Shown: positions 1 through 7,568, numbered from the stretch's first letter. The stretch is DNA of 64,000 bases from QHXW01 sp035280425 (GCA_035280425.1 DATEFW010000021.1:62001-126000), one strand, 5' to 3'. Numbers and translations are program-made. Notes: generated by a model from the sequence alone, not told the origin.

Positions 1-749
1 TGCGCTGCGGCCAGATCGGCATTCCCGGCGATATGCCGCTCGATGGCGCCGCGGCGAAATGGAAGGCTGCTTTCGCAGCCGAGCAGTTCACCGTGGTCAC
101 CGCGTTCTGTGCCTATAACGGCGAAAGCTATGCCGACATCCCGACTGTGCAGAAAACCGTCGGCTTCATTCCCCCCGCCACCCGCGCCGAACGCGAAAAG
201 CGGACCTACGCCGTCAGCGATTTCGCCCGCGACGTCGGCATTCCCAGCATCGCCTGCCACATCGGCTTTGTCCCCGAAGACAGCTCGGACTCCGACTATC
301 TCTCGGTCCGCGAATTGGTGCGCCGCGTCTGCGACCACGCCGCCAAAAACAAACAGACCTTCGCGCTCGAGACCGGCCAGGAGGAGGCCGAAACCCTGCT
401 GGACTTCTTCATCGACGTCAACCGCCCCAATCTCGGCATCAACTTCGATCCAGCCAACATGGTTCTCTATGGCTCAGGCGACCCCATCGAAGCTCTGGGC
501 ACCCTCGCCGCCCACGTGATCTCGGTTCACTGTAAAGATGGCGACTGGCCGCCCAAAAATGTGAAAGGAGCGCTCGGTGAAGAAAAACCGCTCGGCCAGG
601 GCTCCGTCGGCATGGAGCGCTTCATCCAAAAGCTCAAGGCCATCCATTTTAAAGGCCCGTTGAATATCGAGCGCGAAGTTTCCGATCAGGCCCAGCGCCT
701 GCGCGACATCGCCATGGGCGTGAAGTTGCTCGAAAAGCTGCGCGGGTGA
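1..749 (+). CDS. Sugar phosphate isomerase/epimerase (xylose-isomerase-like TIM barrel), 5' partial
   Basis: The reading frame is open from the left edge, so the N-terminus is missing; the first internal ATG is at 33. The protein resembles cytoplasmic sugar-phosphate isomerases/epimerases of the xylose-isomerase-like fold. Expected metal-site segments appear in order: ALETGQE, INFDPANMVLYG, ISVHCKDG and NIEREV, giving the usual Glu-Asp-His-Glu set. The conserved PLGQGSVG segment precedes the last strand. The substrate cannot be told from sequence. The last 80 bp, including the stop, recur at 4774-4853, marking this gene's 3' end as the edge of an inserted or duplicated segment. The family call is solid; specificity is unknown. 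Confidence 0.85.
   Translation, partial: RCGQIGIPGDMPLDGAAAKWKAAFAAEQFTVVTAFCAYNGESYADIPTVQKTVGFIPPATRAEREKRTYAVSDFARDVGIPSIACHIGFVPEDSSDSDYLSVRELVRRVCDHAAKNKQTFALETGQEEAETLLDFFIDVNRPNLGINFDPANMVLYGSGDPIEALGTLAAHVISVHCKDGDWPPKNVKGALGEEKPLGQGSVGMERFIQKLKAIHFKGPLNIEREVSDQAQRLRDIAMGVKLLEKLRG
670..749. repeat. 80-bp direct repeat, copy 1 (3' end of isomerase gene)
   Basis: This stretch, ending at the isomerase TGA, matches 4774-4853 at 78 of 80 positions; the differences are 681 T versus 4785 C, and 737 G versus 4841 A. Together the copies bracket the 4.0 kb segment 750-4773. The layout resembles the att duplication left when an element integrates into the 3' end of a gene and carries a replacement end, but no integrase is present. 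Confidence 0.9.
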
Positions 750-839
750 ACACGCCATGACTGTCCGTGACCCCTAGTATTTCGCCGGCTGATCGGGAGC
801 GGTTCCGCTAGAGACTCCAACCGCCAGGACGAAAGGTTG

Positions 840-1067
840 CTACTGCGGCTCCCTGGATCTTAGTTGGGGACTATCAGGCGAGCGTGGGTCGACGCCTGCA
901 ACCGCACTTGAGTGAATTCTCTTGGTGTCAACGTAGGTCAGGAACCGCATTTCCCTCTTTGCTGTTTCCTCAGCAACACTGTTCAGGACCGGAATGGGAG
1001 GTCGTCGGACCTCGTAGCTCCAATCGACACGGACGAAAACCTCTGCTCCAGTATGGGTTTCGACGGA
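840..1067 (-). pseudogene. Small secreted DUF2846-like protein, C-terminal part, split by transposable unit
   Basis: Read on the minus strand, this stretch continues the frame that stops at 4464. Removing 1068-4463 plus one copy of the 8-bp duplication joins codon 82 (Glu) to a Thr codon and gives an uninterrupted 154-residue protein ending at a TAG at 840-842. The restored middle reads PISVETHTGAEVFVRVDWSY, a plausible continuation of the beta-rich domain. The exact in-frame restoration shows that the gene was intact before the insertion. Confidence 0.8.
1060..1067. repeat. 8-bp target-site duplication TCGACGGA, left copy
   Basis: TCGACGGA abuts the outer left terminal repeat at 1068 and recurs at 4464-4471 directly after the right terminal repeat. 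An 8-bp duplication is the length expected for IS1595-family transposition. Confidence 0.85.
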
Positions 1068-1090
1068 GAAGATTATCCCCTTGACAAAAG
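1068..1090 (+). repeat. Outer left terminal inverted repeat, slightly diverged
   Basis: This 23-bp end differs from the inner left end only at positions 2-3 (GAAG in place of GGGG). It sits exactly next to the target duplication, so it appears to have been the end used in the last transposition. Confidence 0.8.
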
Positions 1091-1175
1091 TTCATGAGTG
1101 CTCCATACTGTATCCATGAGGCATAACAGCCAGGACAGATCGAGCAAGCTCCAGCCATCCATCATTGAGATCGTA
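1068..1175 (+). repeat. Duplicated IS left end (truncated IS copy)
   Basis: These 108 bp match 2584-2691 with three differences (1069, 1070 and 1091). They carry the terminal repeat and the first 20 or so transposase codons (ATG at 1116). The match ends abruptly at 1175, inside the transposase and inside the recognition-helix region of an unrelated HTH gene. A deletion therefore removed the rest of this IS copy together with the start of the HTH gene. Confidence 0.9.
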
Positions 1176-1176
1176 G

Positions 1177-1476
1177 GTCGGCATTGGGACGACTACGTTG
1201 ATGCGGTCGCAGAAGGACCCGGAGTTCGATGCCGGGTATCGTGCTGCTCGCCGGGCGGCGTTCGGGCAATCAATCGCACGGTTGCAGCAGGCTTCAAGCG
1301 CCGCAGTTTCAACACTGCTGAAGCTTATGGTGGACCCTGCGACGCCAGCCTCAACGCGCGCACGAGCCGCCGAGAGCGTCCTGGAGCAAGCTGGCAAGGC
1401 CATCGAGCTCGCAGATATCGAGGCCCGCCTGTCAGCGTTGGAACAAGCTGCCGATGTTACGGGAGGAGCGCGATGA
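1177..1476 (+). pseudogene. HTH protein (terminase-small-subunit-like), 5'-truncated at IS junction
   Basis: The frame opens after a TAG at 1174-1176 with VGIGTTTLMRSQKDPEF, which looks like the second half of a helix-turn-helix (GIS-TLYRW-KDPEF pattern), then a long helical region with ASSAAVSTLLKLMVDPATPA. Proteins of this type normally begin with an N-terminal HTH; here that part is replaced by the IS left-end fragment. A residual start at TTG 1198 or ATG 1201 could still express about 92 residues. Its stop overlaps the next ORF's ATG (ATGA at 1473-1476), as in an operon. Terminase-like DNA binding is inferred from the pattern only. Confidence 0.6.
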
Positions 1477-1826
1477 AGGCGGCAATAAGACGACTCAGCC
1501 GGCTTGAAAAGAGGTTTCGGCCGCCAGTCGAAACGAAGGCTTCGCGGGACCGCTTCGAAAGGCTCGAGGCCGGGCGCAGGCGCGTTGCTGAAGCGATTGC
1601 ACGCGGTGAGATCAGGGACCCCTTCTTTAATGAACCTCGGGAAGACCATTCGGGTCTAACTGCGGCCGAGATACTTCACTGGGGACGAGATCTCGCACGA
1701 CGGCGATCCCTGCAACTTGAACACCATAACCACGAAGAAAACCCGGCATCTATCCCAGCCGCCGATCCAGGAAACTTGCCAACCGTCGATACGATCTCCA
1801 ATGGGCACGGGCCCTCGGAGCCATAG
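1473..1826 (+). CDS. Hypothetical charged helical protein (117 aa) paired with HTH gene
   Basis: The ATG at 1473 follows a good ribosome site (GGGAGGAG) and overlaps the HTH stop by 4 bp. The protein starts MKAAIRRLSRLEKRF and is Arg/Glu-rich and helical for about 85 residues, then turns into a His/Pro/Asn-rich tail that may be degraded sequence. Small ORFs with a similar RRL-RLE start follow terminase-small-like HTH genes in acidobacterial genomes, as I recall; that link is not checked. By chance, this frame is also open back to the truncated transposase start at 1116, so a fusion ORF exists. Function unknown. Confidence 0.5.
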   Translation: MKAAIRRLSRLEKRFRPPVETKASRDRFERLEAGRRRVAEAIARGEIRDPFFNEPREDHSGLTAAEILHWGRDLARRRSLQLEHHNHEENPASIPAADPGNLPTVDTISNGHGPSEP

Positions 1827-1892
1827 GAACTTTGTCTGAACTTGCATGTCCAGACACATGCATGGCTCTGCAGACTGAAACAGTCAACATTG

Positions 1893-2471
1893 TCATTTCA
1901 CCAAAACCCTTATTGCAGACAAATATTCCCGTTCAAGAACCCCGTTAGAAGGGAGCGCAATCCTTGGTTCACCACTTGTAGCGAATCCCAAACACGCATC
2001 ACCTGTCTCTGCAGGAAACGCCAGTCGAAGGGAAAGTGCACAGCCAGATCCCTGAGGTTTCAACTGCATCGTGCCAGAGACGCCTTTAACCGAGAACGAA
2101 CGAAAACAACCATGGATGCAGGTGTCGGGGGGATCTGCGAGAGGGCAGGAAAAATCGTGCTGCCCACCTTGGGGCGGAATGTAAAAGCGCCCCAATCGCC
2201 AAATACGCTTTCGCTGGGCATTGCGTATTCTTTTTCCAGTGAAGTCAGCACAATCTGAATCACCTGTGCCAAACGCATAGTGGGATCCGGCAGACTGACA
2301 GCGGTACACGCTACTGCTAAACCGAAATCCGCGTTGCTTAAGCCACGAAACGACGACATCGCGCACGGTATCACAAGATTGCGGAAAATTCTGCAGTCCC
2401 TCTGCGCCATGGACGAGAGATAAGCAGAACAGCAGAAGCAATGGCCGGCCGAATCGACCAATCCCACCCAT
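1893..2471 (-). pseudogene. Secreted acidobacterial hypothetical protein, two frameshifts
   Basis: An ATG at 2471 starts a clear signal peptide (MGGIGRFGRPLLLLFCLSLV) followed by SCDTVRDVVVSWLKQRGF. The protein-like reading then moves to a second frame (PTMRLAQVIQIVLTSLEKEY, then VFGDWGAFTFRPKVG), and back to the first for a C-terminus containing VSGTMQLKPQGSGCALSLRL. Order and spacing fit one protein of about 190 residues broken by two compensating frameshifts. The uninterrupted 227-residue ORF over the same stretch has an implausible Cys/His/Gly-rich middle. It is cargo of the transposable unit and probably inactive. Confidence 0.5.
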
Positions 2472-2583
2472 TCGACTTACCCAGTTCGATTCTAACACCG
2501 AGGGCGGGTACGCCGCTGCGGGTTCTACAAGGTCGGTGGAGCTATTCGCCCCACTACCTTCTGAATCCGGATACATACCGATA

Positions 2584-2606
2584 GGGGATTATCCCCTTGA
2601 CAAAAG
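2584..2606 (+). repeat. Inner left terminal inverted repeat
   Basis: This 23-bp sequence is the exact reverse complement of 4441-4463 and begins with the palindrome GGGGATTATCCCC. It marks the left end of the complete IS. Confidence 0.9.
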
Positions 2607-2631
2607 CTCATGAGTGCTCCATACTGTATCC

Positions 2632-3561
2632 ATGAGGCATAACAGCCAGGACAGATCGAGCAAGCTCCAGCCATCCATCATTGAGATCGTAAACAAGTTC
2701 GCAACGGAAGAAGCCTGCATAACCCACTTCGAGAAGATTCGCTGGCCGCACGGTATCCAGTGCATCCGGCCCAATTGTCAGGGAGAACGCATCCACAAGT
2801 TTGAAGCTGAAGGCAAGACCGGCAAAGAGCGCTATCTGTACTATTGCCCGGATTGCGATTATCAGTTTTCGATCACCGTGGGCACGATCTTCCACAATTC
2901 GCACATGACGCTCACAAAGTGGTTCCTGGCTATTTATCTGATCTGCTCGAATAAGAAAGGCATCTCCGCTAAGGAACTTCAACGCCAGCTTTCTGTGACT
3001 TATAAGACTGCGTGGTATATGGCTCATCGCATTCGTGTCGCTATGCAGGAAGACCCTGATTTCTGCCAGAAGTTCGCTGGTGTTTGCGAAGTTGACGAAA
3101 CCTATATAGGCGGCAAACAAAAAGGTCTGCGCGGCAGAGCGGTCTCCACCAACAAAGTTCCAGTAGTCGCGATAAAAGAGAGAACCACGGGGAAGATTCG
3201 GATGCAGGCTGTTGGCGATTGTTCAGCATCGGTGCTCCAAGATTTCATCCGGTTCAATACTGCCAAAGGTTCCGAGGTTCATACTGACGAATTCGGCTCG
3301 TACCTTTGGCTGGATTCTTCCGAGTTTGCGCATGAGGCTGTGAACCACGGAGAGACCTATGTGCGGTACAAGGATGATGGTACGGCGGTGCACACCAACG
3401 GCGTCGAAAACGTCTGGTCTCTGTTCAAGCGCGGGATCATGGGTGTGTTTCATAAAGTATCCGCTAAGTACCTGCCGCTGTACCTCAACGAGTTCGAATT
3501 TCGCTTCAACAATCGCGATGAGTTCAACATGATGGATTCGGTTTTGAAATTATGCTTCTAA
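2632..3561 (+). CDS. IS1595-family (ISXO2-like) transposase
   Basis: This 309-residue protein is predicted to cut and join the terminal repeats. An N-terminal zinc ribbon is visible (Cys44, Cys49, Cys72, Cys75). The catalytic core has Asp155 in VDETYIGGK and Asp219 in HTDEFGSY, then the third motif HTNGVENVWSLFKRG with Asn256/Glu259 and Lys266. All match the ISXO2-like family, and length is normal. ATG 2632 is preferred; GTG 2614 would add six residues. The stop overlaps that of the convergent passenger by about 2-4 bp. No frameshift or truncation is seen, so the element may be active. Confidence 0.92.
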   Translation: MRHNSQDRSSKLQPSIIEIVNKFATEEACITHFEKIRWPHGIQCIRPNCQGERIHKFEAEGKTGKERYLYYCPDCDYQFSITVGTIFHNSHMTLTKWFLAIYLICSNKKGISAKELQRQLSVTYKTAWYMAHRIRVAMQEDPDFCQKFAGVCEVDETYIGGKQKGLRGRAVSTNKVPVVAIKERTTGKIRMQAVGDCSASVLQDFIRFNTAKGSEVHTDEFGSYLWLDSSEFAHEAVNHGETYVRYKDDGTAVHTNGVENVWSLFKRGIMGVFHKVSAKYLPLYLNEFEFRFNNRDEFNMMDSVLKLCF

Positions 3562-4340
3562 GCCAAGGGCTTCTTCCTTGCCCTCGCGGCCCAAAAAATC
3601 GTAGCTCCTCGTATCATGCGTTCAAAGGGTGGCCATTCCGCTGGTTTTACGTCCGTGCGAATTATGTCGCATGACTCGGCCATAATACGAAAAGGTTTTG
3701 ATTCGTTGCCCTGTTCAAAATCTAGAAGTTCGCCGCATAGCAGATCCGCACCCTGTAAGGCCGCAACCAATTTGTCATCGGCTGGCGCGCAACTACCCGC
3801 GATCATCTGTAATTCCTGGGGCATTTTAGTTCTAAGAGCTTCGTACTCTTTAATACACGTGCGCAACGCGCTATTCTCGTCGAAAATAAAGTCCACTCTT
3901 TCGGGCGGTACCCTAGTGCCCACTTCGTAACCGAGTACGGAACTAATCAAGTTGTGAAATGCCCACATGAACGGGTTTGCTCCGTGTATCAGGCTATCCA
4001 ACTGTTTGCGTGATGTAGGAACTTGGTGTATCAACGCTAAGAATGGTGCTAGATCGAGCACGCTACACATTCCATAATCTGGAGTATGGCGAGCAAAAAC
4101 CGCAGCTAGGCTCTCTAGTTTTCCGTCTCGATCTTGTGGCGACCAATTATAAAACTGACTTTTCGGATCAGCCAGCATCATTGATTCGTGGTGCCTGAAG
4201 TACCTCAATTTTGGCTCCGTGCCGAGCACATCATTCCAAGCATCTGAAAATTCTTGCCATCTTCTCGCTCTGGATATCCATCCGCACACCATAAACACTT
4301 TGACGTCATCCGAAGTTTCATCAAAGAAGCCGCGTATCAT
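3558..4340 (-). CDS. DUF3800-domain passenger protein
   Basis: This 260-residue protein is encoded tail-to-tail with the transposase, inside the same terminal repeats. The N-terminus MIRGFFDETSDD matches the 'DES/DET' opening of DUF3800, and the C-terminal LQGADLLCGELLDF matches the family's Q-ADLL motif; the fold is thought to be RNase H-like and acidic residues are spaced accordingly. An ATG at 4385 would add 15 residues, but 4340 places the domain correctly. Its role in the element is unknown; nuclease help, target choice or host defence are possible. Composition looks less GC-rich than the flanking chromosome, consistent with transfer. Confidence 0.75.
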   Translation of the reverse strand: MIRGFFDETSDDVKVFMVCGWISRARRWQEFSDAWNDVLGTEPKLRYFRHHESMMLADPKSQFYNWSPQDRDGKLESLAAVFARHTPDYGMCSVLDLAPFLALIHQVPTSRKQLDSLIHGANPFMWAFHNLISSVLGYEVGTRVPPERVDFIFDENSALRTCIKEYEALRTKMPQELQMIAGSCAPADDKLVAALQGADLLCGELLDFEQGNESKPFRIMAESCDIIRTDVKPAEWPPFERMIRGATIFWAARARKKPLA

Positions 4341-4440
4341 GGCGAGCACGCACTTGTCCCGTATTTCGCGAGCCATACCGCACATGTGCGGTATGACATA
4401 CGAAAGAGGGACTCTTCCTCCAGCGTCGCGCTCAGTAAGA

Positions 4441-4463
4441 CTTTTGTCAAGGGGATAATCCCC
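4441..4463 (-). repeat. Right terminal inverted repeat
   Basis: Exact reverse complement of the inner left end at 2584-2606; two mismatches against the outer left end. Directly followed by the target duplication. Confidence 0.9.
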
Positions 4464-4471
4464 TCGACGGA
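4464..4471. repeat. 8-bp target-site duplication TCGACGGA, right copy
   Basis: Matches 1060-1067 exactly. Part of the interrupted minus-strand gene. Confidence 0.85.
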
Positions 4472-4708
4472 AATGGGCACGCCGTCTACAAGGGATAGAG
4501 AATGACGGCCGGGGCGGACGTTCACCGCGAAGAAAAACCCTCGTTTCACCTCGGCGATTCTCTCACCGTCGCAGGCGATGGTCTTCCACGACCGGGCTGG
4601 TGTTTCCCGCTGGGAGTACACAAATACTCGCGCCAAGTCATCTGCTGTGACAGTTCGGCAGAGAACGACGAAGACTGTCACCGCAGCAAGAGCTATATGA
4701 TGCCGCAT
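4464..4708 (-). pseudogene. Small secreted DUF2846-like protein, N-terminal part
   Basis: ATG at 4708 begins a signal peptide (MRHHIALAAVTVFVVLC, cleavage likely near TADD), followed by a short beta-rich domain with FFFAVNVRPGRHSLSL, the pattern of DUF2846-type domains. At 4463 the coding sequence runs into the right end of the transposable unit; without it the frame continues at 1059. The intact product would be a 154-residue exported protein. An ORF still runs into the IS and could give a chimeric product of about 123 residues from 4708. Confidence 0.75.
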
Positions 4709-4773
4709 CAAAACAGATTCTAATCTTTCGTATCCCGGCAAGATAGCTTTACGAAACGGCAAAGGTGTAGATC

Positions 4774-4853
4774 AGCGCGAAGTTCCCGATCAGGCCCAGC
4801 GCCTGCGCGACATCGCCATGGGCGTGAAGTTGCTCGAAAAACTGCGCGGGTGA
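4774..4853. repeat. 80-bp direct repeat, copy 2
   Basis: Second copy of the isomerase 3' end, including its stop codon. It is not attached to any start codon, so it is a sequence relic and not a gene. It lies 15 bp from the stop of the oppositely oriented propeller gene. Before the intervening segment arrived or was duplicated, the isomerase gene probably ended here. Confidence 0.9.
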
Positions 4854-4868
4854 TCGGCCCCGTAAATG

Positions 4869-7568
4869 TTACTTCGGAGGATTCTTCACCGGAACCGTCA
4901 CGATGTTGCTCACGTATGTCGCTTGCGCGATGGTTAGCTGCGTCAGCGGATTGTCCGGAAGCGAAGAGTTCAGCTCGAGCTGCAGCTCCCAAACCCCGGT
5001 CATTCCCTTGGCCGGCGTCGCCAGCAGTACGTTCGCCGTCTTTCCGCCGGCCAGCGAGGAAACAAACTCCACCGGCTCGTTTCCCGGCCCGTCGTAGTGG
5101 CGCCCCGTCACATAGCCCGAGTCCGAATTTTTCACCAGCCCCAGGCCCGTGGCATACACCGTGATCGTCTCTCCTGGAATCAGCGGGTTGCTGGTTGTGG
5201 CAAGCCCCGTGTTGGCGCAGCACAGCGCCGTGCTGGTCGGGGTTAGCAGCAGCTTGGCTCCGCTTCCCGTCACTTTGGCCGAGAAAGTGATGCCGTCGCC
5301 CGCTTTGCCCGCCACCTTCGCCTCTAACCGGATGCGGGTGAACACTCCGGCCGGGAACGCATGCACTTGCGGATCGTTATTGATGGCCTTGACCAGTCCA
5401 TCACGTACCGTGGAAAGCGTATCGCTGGATTGCACTGTGTACGTATAATTCCGGCTCGCGATCGTAACGTTGCCTACGTCCCCCGCGTGAACCGATCCGT
5501 CTACCGATATCGTGCCCGTGGCGAACGGCGAGGAGTGAAACGCCACCGCCGGGCGCGGATCCGTTGTCCCTGTGGCAAAAATGCCCGGATTTTCAGGGAC
5601 CACAGTCACCGCCACGGGAACCGTGACCGCGATGCTCCCGTCTTTGTGACGCGTCCAGACCCAAATGCTCACGCTATCCGAATCCGCCGTGGCCAGCGGC
5701 AGTTGGGCGTTCACTTGTGTTGCCGAAGCGTACAGCAAAGGTACGCGAGCCCCGTCGATATAGACCCGCGTTCCGTTGAGCTCTGTCGGCAGAAAATGGC
5801 CGGTGCCCGGCGCGGCGGCGCTCCCATCGTTCAAATCCGTTCCGTAGATCGTGATCAGCGTTCCCGCGCCGATTTGCGCCGCGTTCTGCCCGCCGCTCAA
5901 GTTGGCTCCGCTCGCCGTGGCCGTAATCTTGGCGCCCGTCGATACAGTCGTTGCCAGCGTCACGCTGTTGCCGTCCACGCCGGACTTGCGCGCCGTCAGC
6001 AGAATTCCCTGCACCACCGTGTTCGGCGTCGCCAGCGCATTCGGATCGCCGCTGCCCGCGTTGATGGCATCCACCAACGCGGAGACAACTTTATCGAACG
6101 TGTCCGTCTTGGCGACTGTGTACTTATAATCCTTGCCTCCGATCGTCACCGTCACGACGTCTTTGTCGTTGATGGACCCGCCCAGCGTCACCGTCCCCAC
6201 GGCGTAAATCTGCAGGCTCGCCGCATTGCGCACACCCCCGATCGGCACGTTCGGCACCGCCGGCGTAAACACCAGAACGCGCCGGTTGTAAGTGTCGCTC
6301 ACGAATAGATTCGCGCCGTCCCAGGCAAGTGAGGAAGGCGTCGCCATGCTGCCCGCCGAGTCCGACGAGTGATCCGTAAACTCATCCGGTTGGCCCAGAA
6401 CCAAATCCGCCGCCGCGCCCGATTGCGTCGGAACATGCCGATATACCAGCACGCGGTCGTTGCCGCCATCCGCAATAAACAGCCATGTGCCGTCGGAAAT
6501 CGCATAACGCGGAAAACTCATCGTGCTTCCGCATAGCACCGGATAGGTCGGGTTTTTCGCCGCATCCGTGCCGTTCGAAACTTTGCACATCACCGGCGTT
6601 TCCTTGTTTTTGGTATCGCTGCTGTCCGTCGCCGGCGACCCCGTGAATCCATTATCCGGGATCGCGCTGTTCAGGTCCGGCTGCCCCAGCGCAATATCCG
6701 CCGGCTGCTGGTTCTGCGTCGGCAGGCTGTTCCAGATCAGCACCCGGTTGTGCCCCAGATCCGTCACGTACAGCCGCACGCCGTCCGAGGTCACCGATAC
6801 CGGATTCAGCAGGTTGTTCGCATGGGCGTCCGACTTCGCATGCGTCAGATCCGGCTCCACAAACGTCGTCAGGTTCGGCTGCCCCAACACCAGGTCCGCC
6901 GCCGCGCCGTTCGACGTCGGAATCGAGTTGTAAATCACCACCCGGTGATTCTGCGTGTCCGCAATATAGAGCTTTCCGTCCTGGATCCACACGCCCTGCG
7001 GCCCGCGCAGCGATTTCGCCGTAGGCGGCACCGATGTCGCGTTGGAAGTGAAGTCCGGCTGCCCGATCACCACGTCCGCCGGCGTTCCATTCGCCGTCGG
7101 AATCGACTTCCAGATCAGCACGCGGTTGTTGTCTGTGTCCGCCACCGCCACCACCGTCCCGTCGCTCGCCACCGCGGTCGGCGTCCGCATCCCCGCCTGC
7201 GAAAGCGCCTGATCTGTCTTGGTAAAATCCGGCTGGCCAATCACCGTGCTCGCCGCCACGTTGCATACCGGGCAACGGCTTCCTTGCGGCATCTCCTGGG
7301 TCAACCCCGGCAGTGTCGCGGCGAGATTGTCATAGATCATCACGCGATTGTTGGAAGACAACGCTCCCACCCGGTTCGCGTCCACAATGAACAGCCTGTC
7401 ATTGCTGAATGCGACGCCCGATGGAGCGCCCAACAACTTCTGGCTCGCTCCTGGATCGCCCGCCGTGAACCGCGGCTGCCCGATCTCCAGGCGCGCCGCC
7501 TGGCCGCTGATAAAGTCCGCCGCCAGCGCACTGGCAGCCATTAGGAAAAAGACGGAAATAGACCTCAT
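4869..7568 (-). CDS. Secreted NHL-type beta-propeller with TIGR03437-like C-terminal domain
   Basis: This 899-residue protein starts at ATG 7568 with signal peptide MRSISVFFLMAASALAADF; an in-frame ATG upstream at 7772 only adds non-signal sequence. Residues of about 25-430 hold repeated blades with the pattern LYIADTQNHRVVIYNSIPT followed by ADLVLGQP, typical of NHL-like propellers. Next comes an acidobacterial TIGR03437-like domain (NAASLQ, LITIYGTDL, TQVNAQLP, ITVYATGLG). Two homologous modules of about 95 residues interrupt that domain, each with an IGGKDYKYTV or IASRNYTYTV core. It is probably an extracellular or cell-surface protein; ligand unknown. The stop lies 15 bp from the 80-bp repeat. 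Confidence 0.85.
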   Translation of the reverse strand: MRSISVFFLMAASALAADFISGQAARLEIGQPRFTAGDPGASQKLLGAPSGVAFSNDRLFIVDANRVGALSSNNRVMIYDNLAATLPGLTQEMPQGSRCPVCNVAASTVIGQPDFTKTDQALSQAGMRTPTAVASDGTVVAVADTDNNRVLIWKSIPTANGTPADVVIGQPDFTSNATSVPPTAKSLRGPQGVWIQDGKLYIADTQNHRVVIYNSIPTSNGAAADLVLGQPNLTTFVEPDLTHAKSDAHANNLLNPVSVTSDGVRLYVTDLGHNRVLIWNSLPTQNQQPADIALGQPDLNSAIPDNGFTGSPATDSSDTKNKETPVMCKVSNGTDAAKNPTYPVLCGSTMSFPRYAISDGTWLFIADGGNDRVLVYRHVPTQSGAAADLVLGQPDEFTDHSSDSAGSMATPSSLAWDGANLFVSDTYNRRVLVFTPAVPNVPIGGVRNAASLQIYAVGTVTLGGSINDKDVVTVTIGGKDYKYTVAKTDTFDKVVSALVDAINAGSGDPNALATPNTVVQGILLTARKSGVDGNSVTLATTVSTGAKITATASGANLSGGQNAAQIGAGTLITIYGTDLNDGSAAAPGTGHFLPTELNGTRVYIDGARVPLLYASATQVNAQLPLATADSDSVSIWVWTRHKDGSIAVTVPVAVTVVPENPGIFATGTTDPRPAVAFHSSPFATGTISVDGSVHAGDVGNVTIASRNYTYTVQSSDTLSTVRDGLVKAINNDPQVHAFPAGVFTRIRLEAKVAGKAGDGITFSAKVTGSGAKLLLTPTSTALCCANTGLATTSNPLIPGETITVYATGLGLVKNSDSGYVTGRHYDGPGNEPVEFVSSLAGGKTANVLLATPAKGMTGVWELQLELNSSLPDNPLTQLTIAQATYVSNIVTVPVKNPPK

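Larger units (their letters stand above)
1068..4463. mobile_element. 3.4-kb composite transposable unit, IS1595 type, with intact target duplication
   Basis: The unit is bounded by an outer left terminal repeat at 1068-1090 and a right terminal repeat at 4441-4463, flanked by TCGACGGA on both sides. Contents from left: a 108-bp fragment of the IS left end, a 5'-truncated HTH gene, a 117-residue ORF, a frameshifted pseudogene, and a complete IS (2584-4463) with transposase and DUF3800 passenger. The inner IS has no target duplication of its own: TACCGATA lies on its left and TCGACGGA on its right. The simplest reading is that the whole 3.4 kb moved as one unit using the outer left end and the shared right end. 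The alternative is a single IS insertion later rebuilt by recombination. Confidence 0.75.
2584..4463 (+). mobile_element. IS1595-family insertion sequence with DUF3800 passenger gene (1.88 kb)
   Basis: Perfect 23-bp terminal inverted repeats at 2584-2606 and 4441-4463 bound a rightward transposase and a convergent passenger gene. Each end opens with the 13-bp palindrome GGGGATTATCCCC. IS1595-family elements are known to carry passenger genes beside the transposase. No target duplication flanks this element at its own left end, because its right end is shared with the larger unit. Confidence 0.85.

Noticed and set aside
1842..2258. 138-codon plus-strand ORF inside the transposable unit
   Set aside because: It lies opposite the frameshifted secreted-protein gene, which has a signal peptide and a natural composition; the plus-strand reading has neither a motif nor a ribosome site.
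2576..4471. Independent insertion of the inner IS with its own target duplication
   Set aside because: The 8 bases left of 2584 (TACCGATA) do not match those right of 4463 (TCGACGGA); the latter match 1060-1067.
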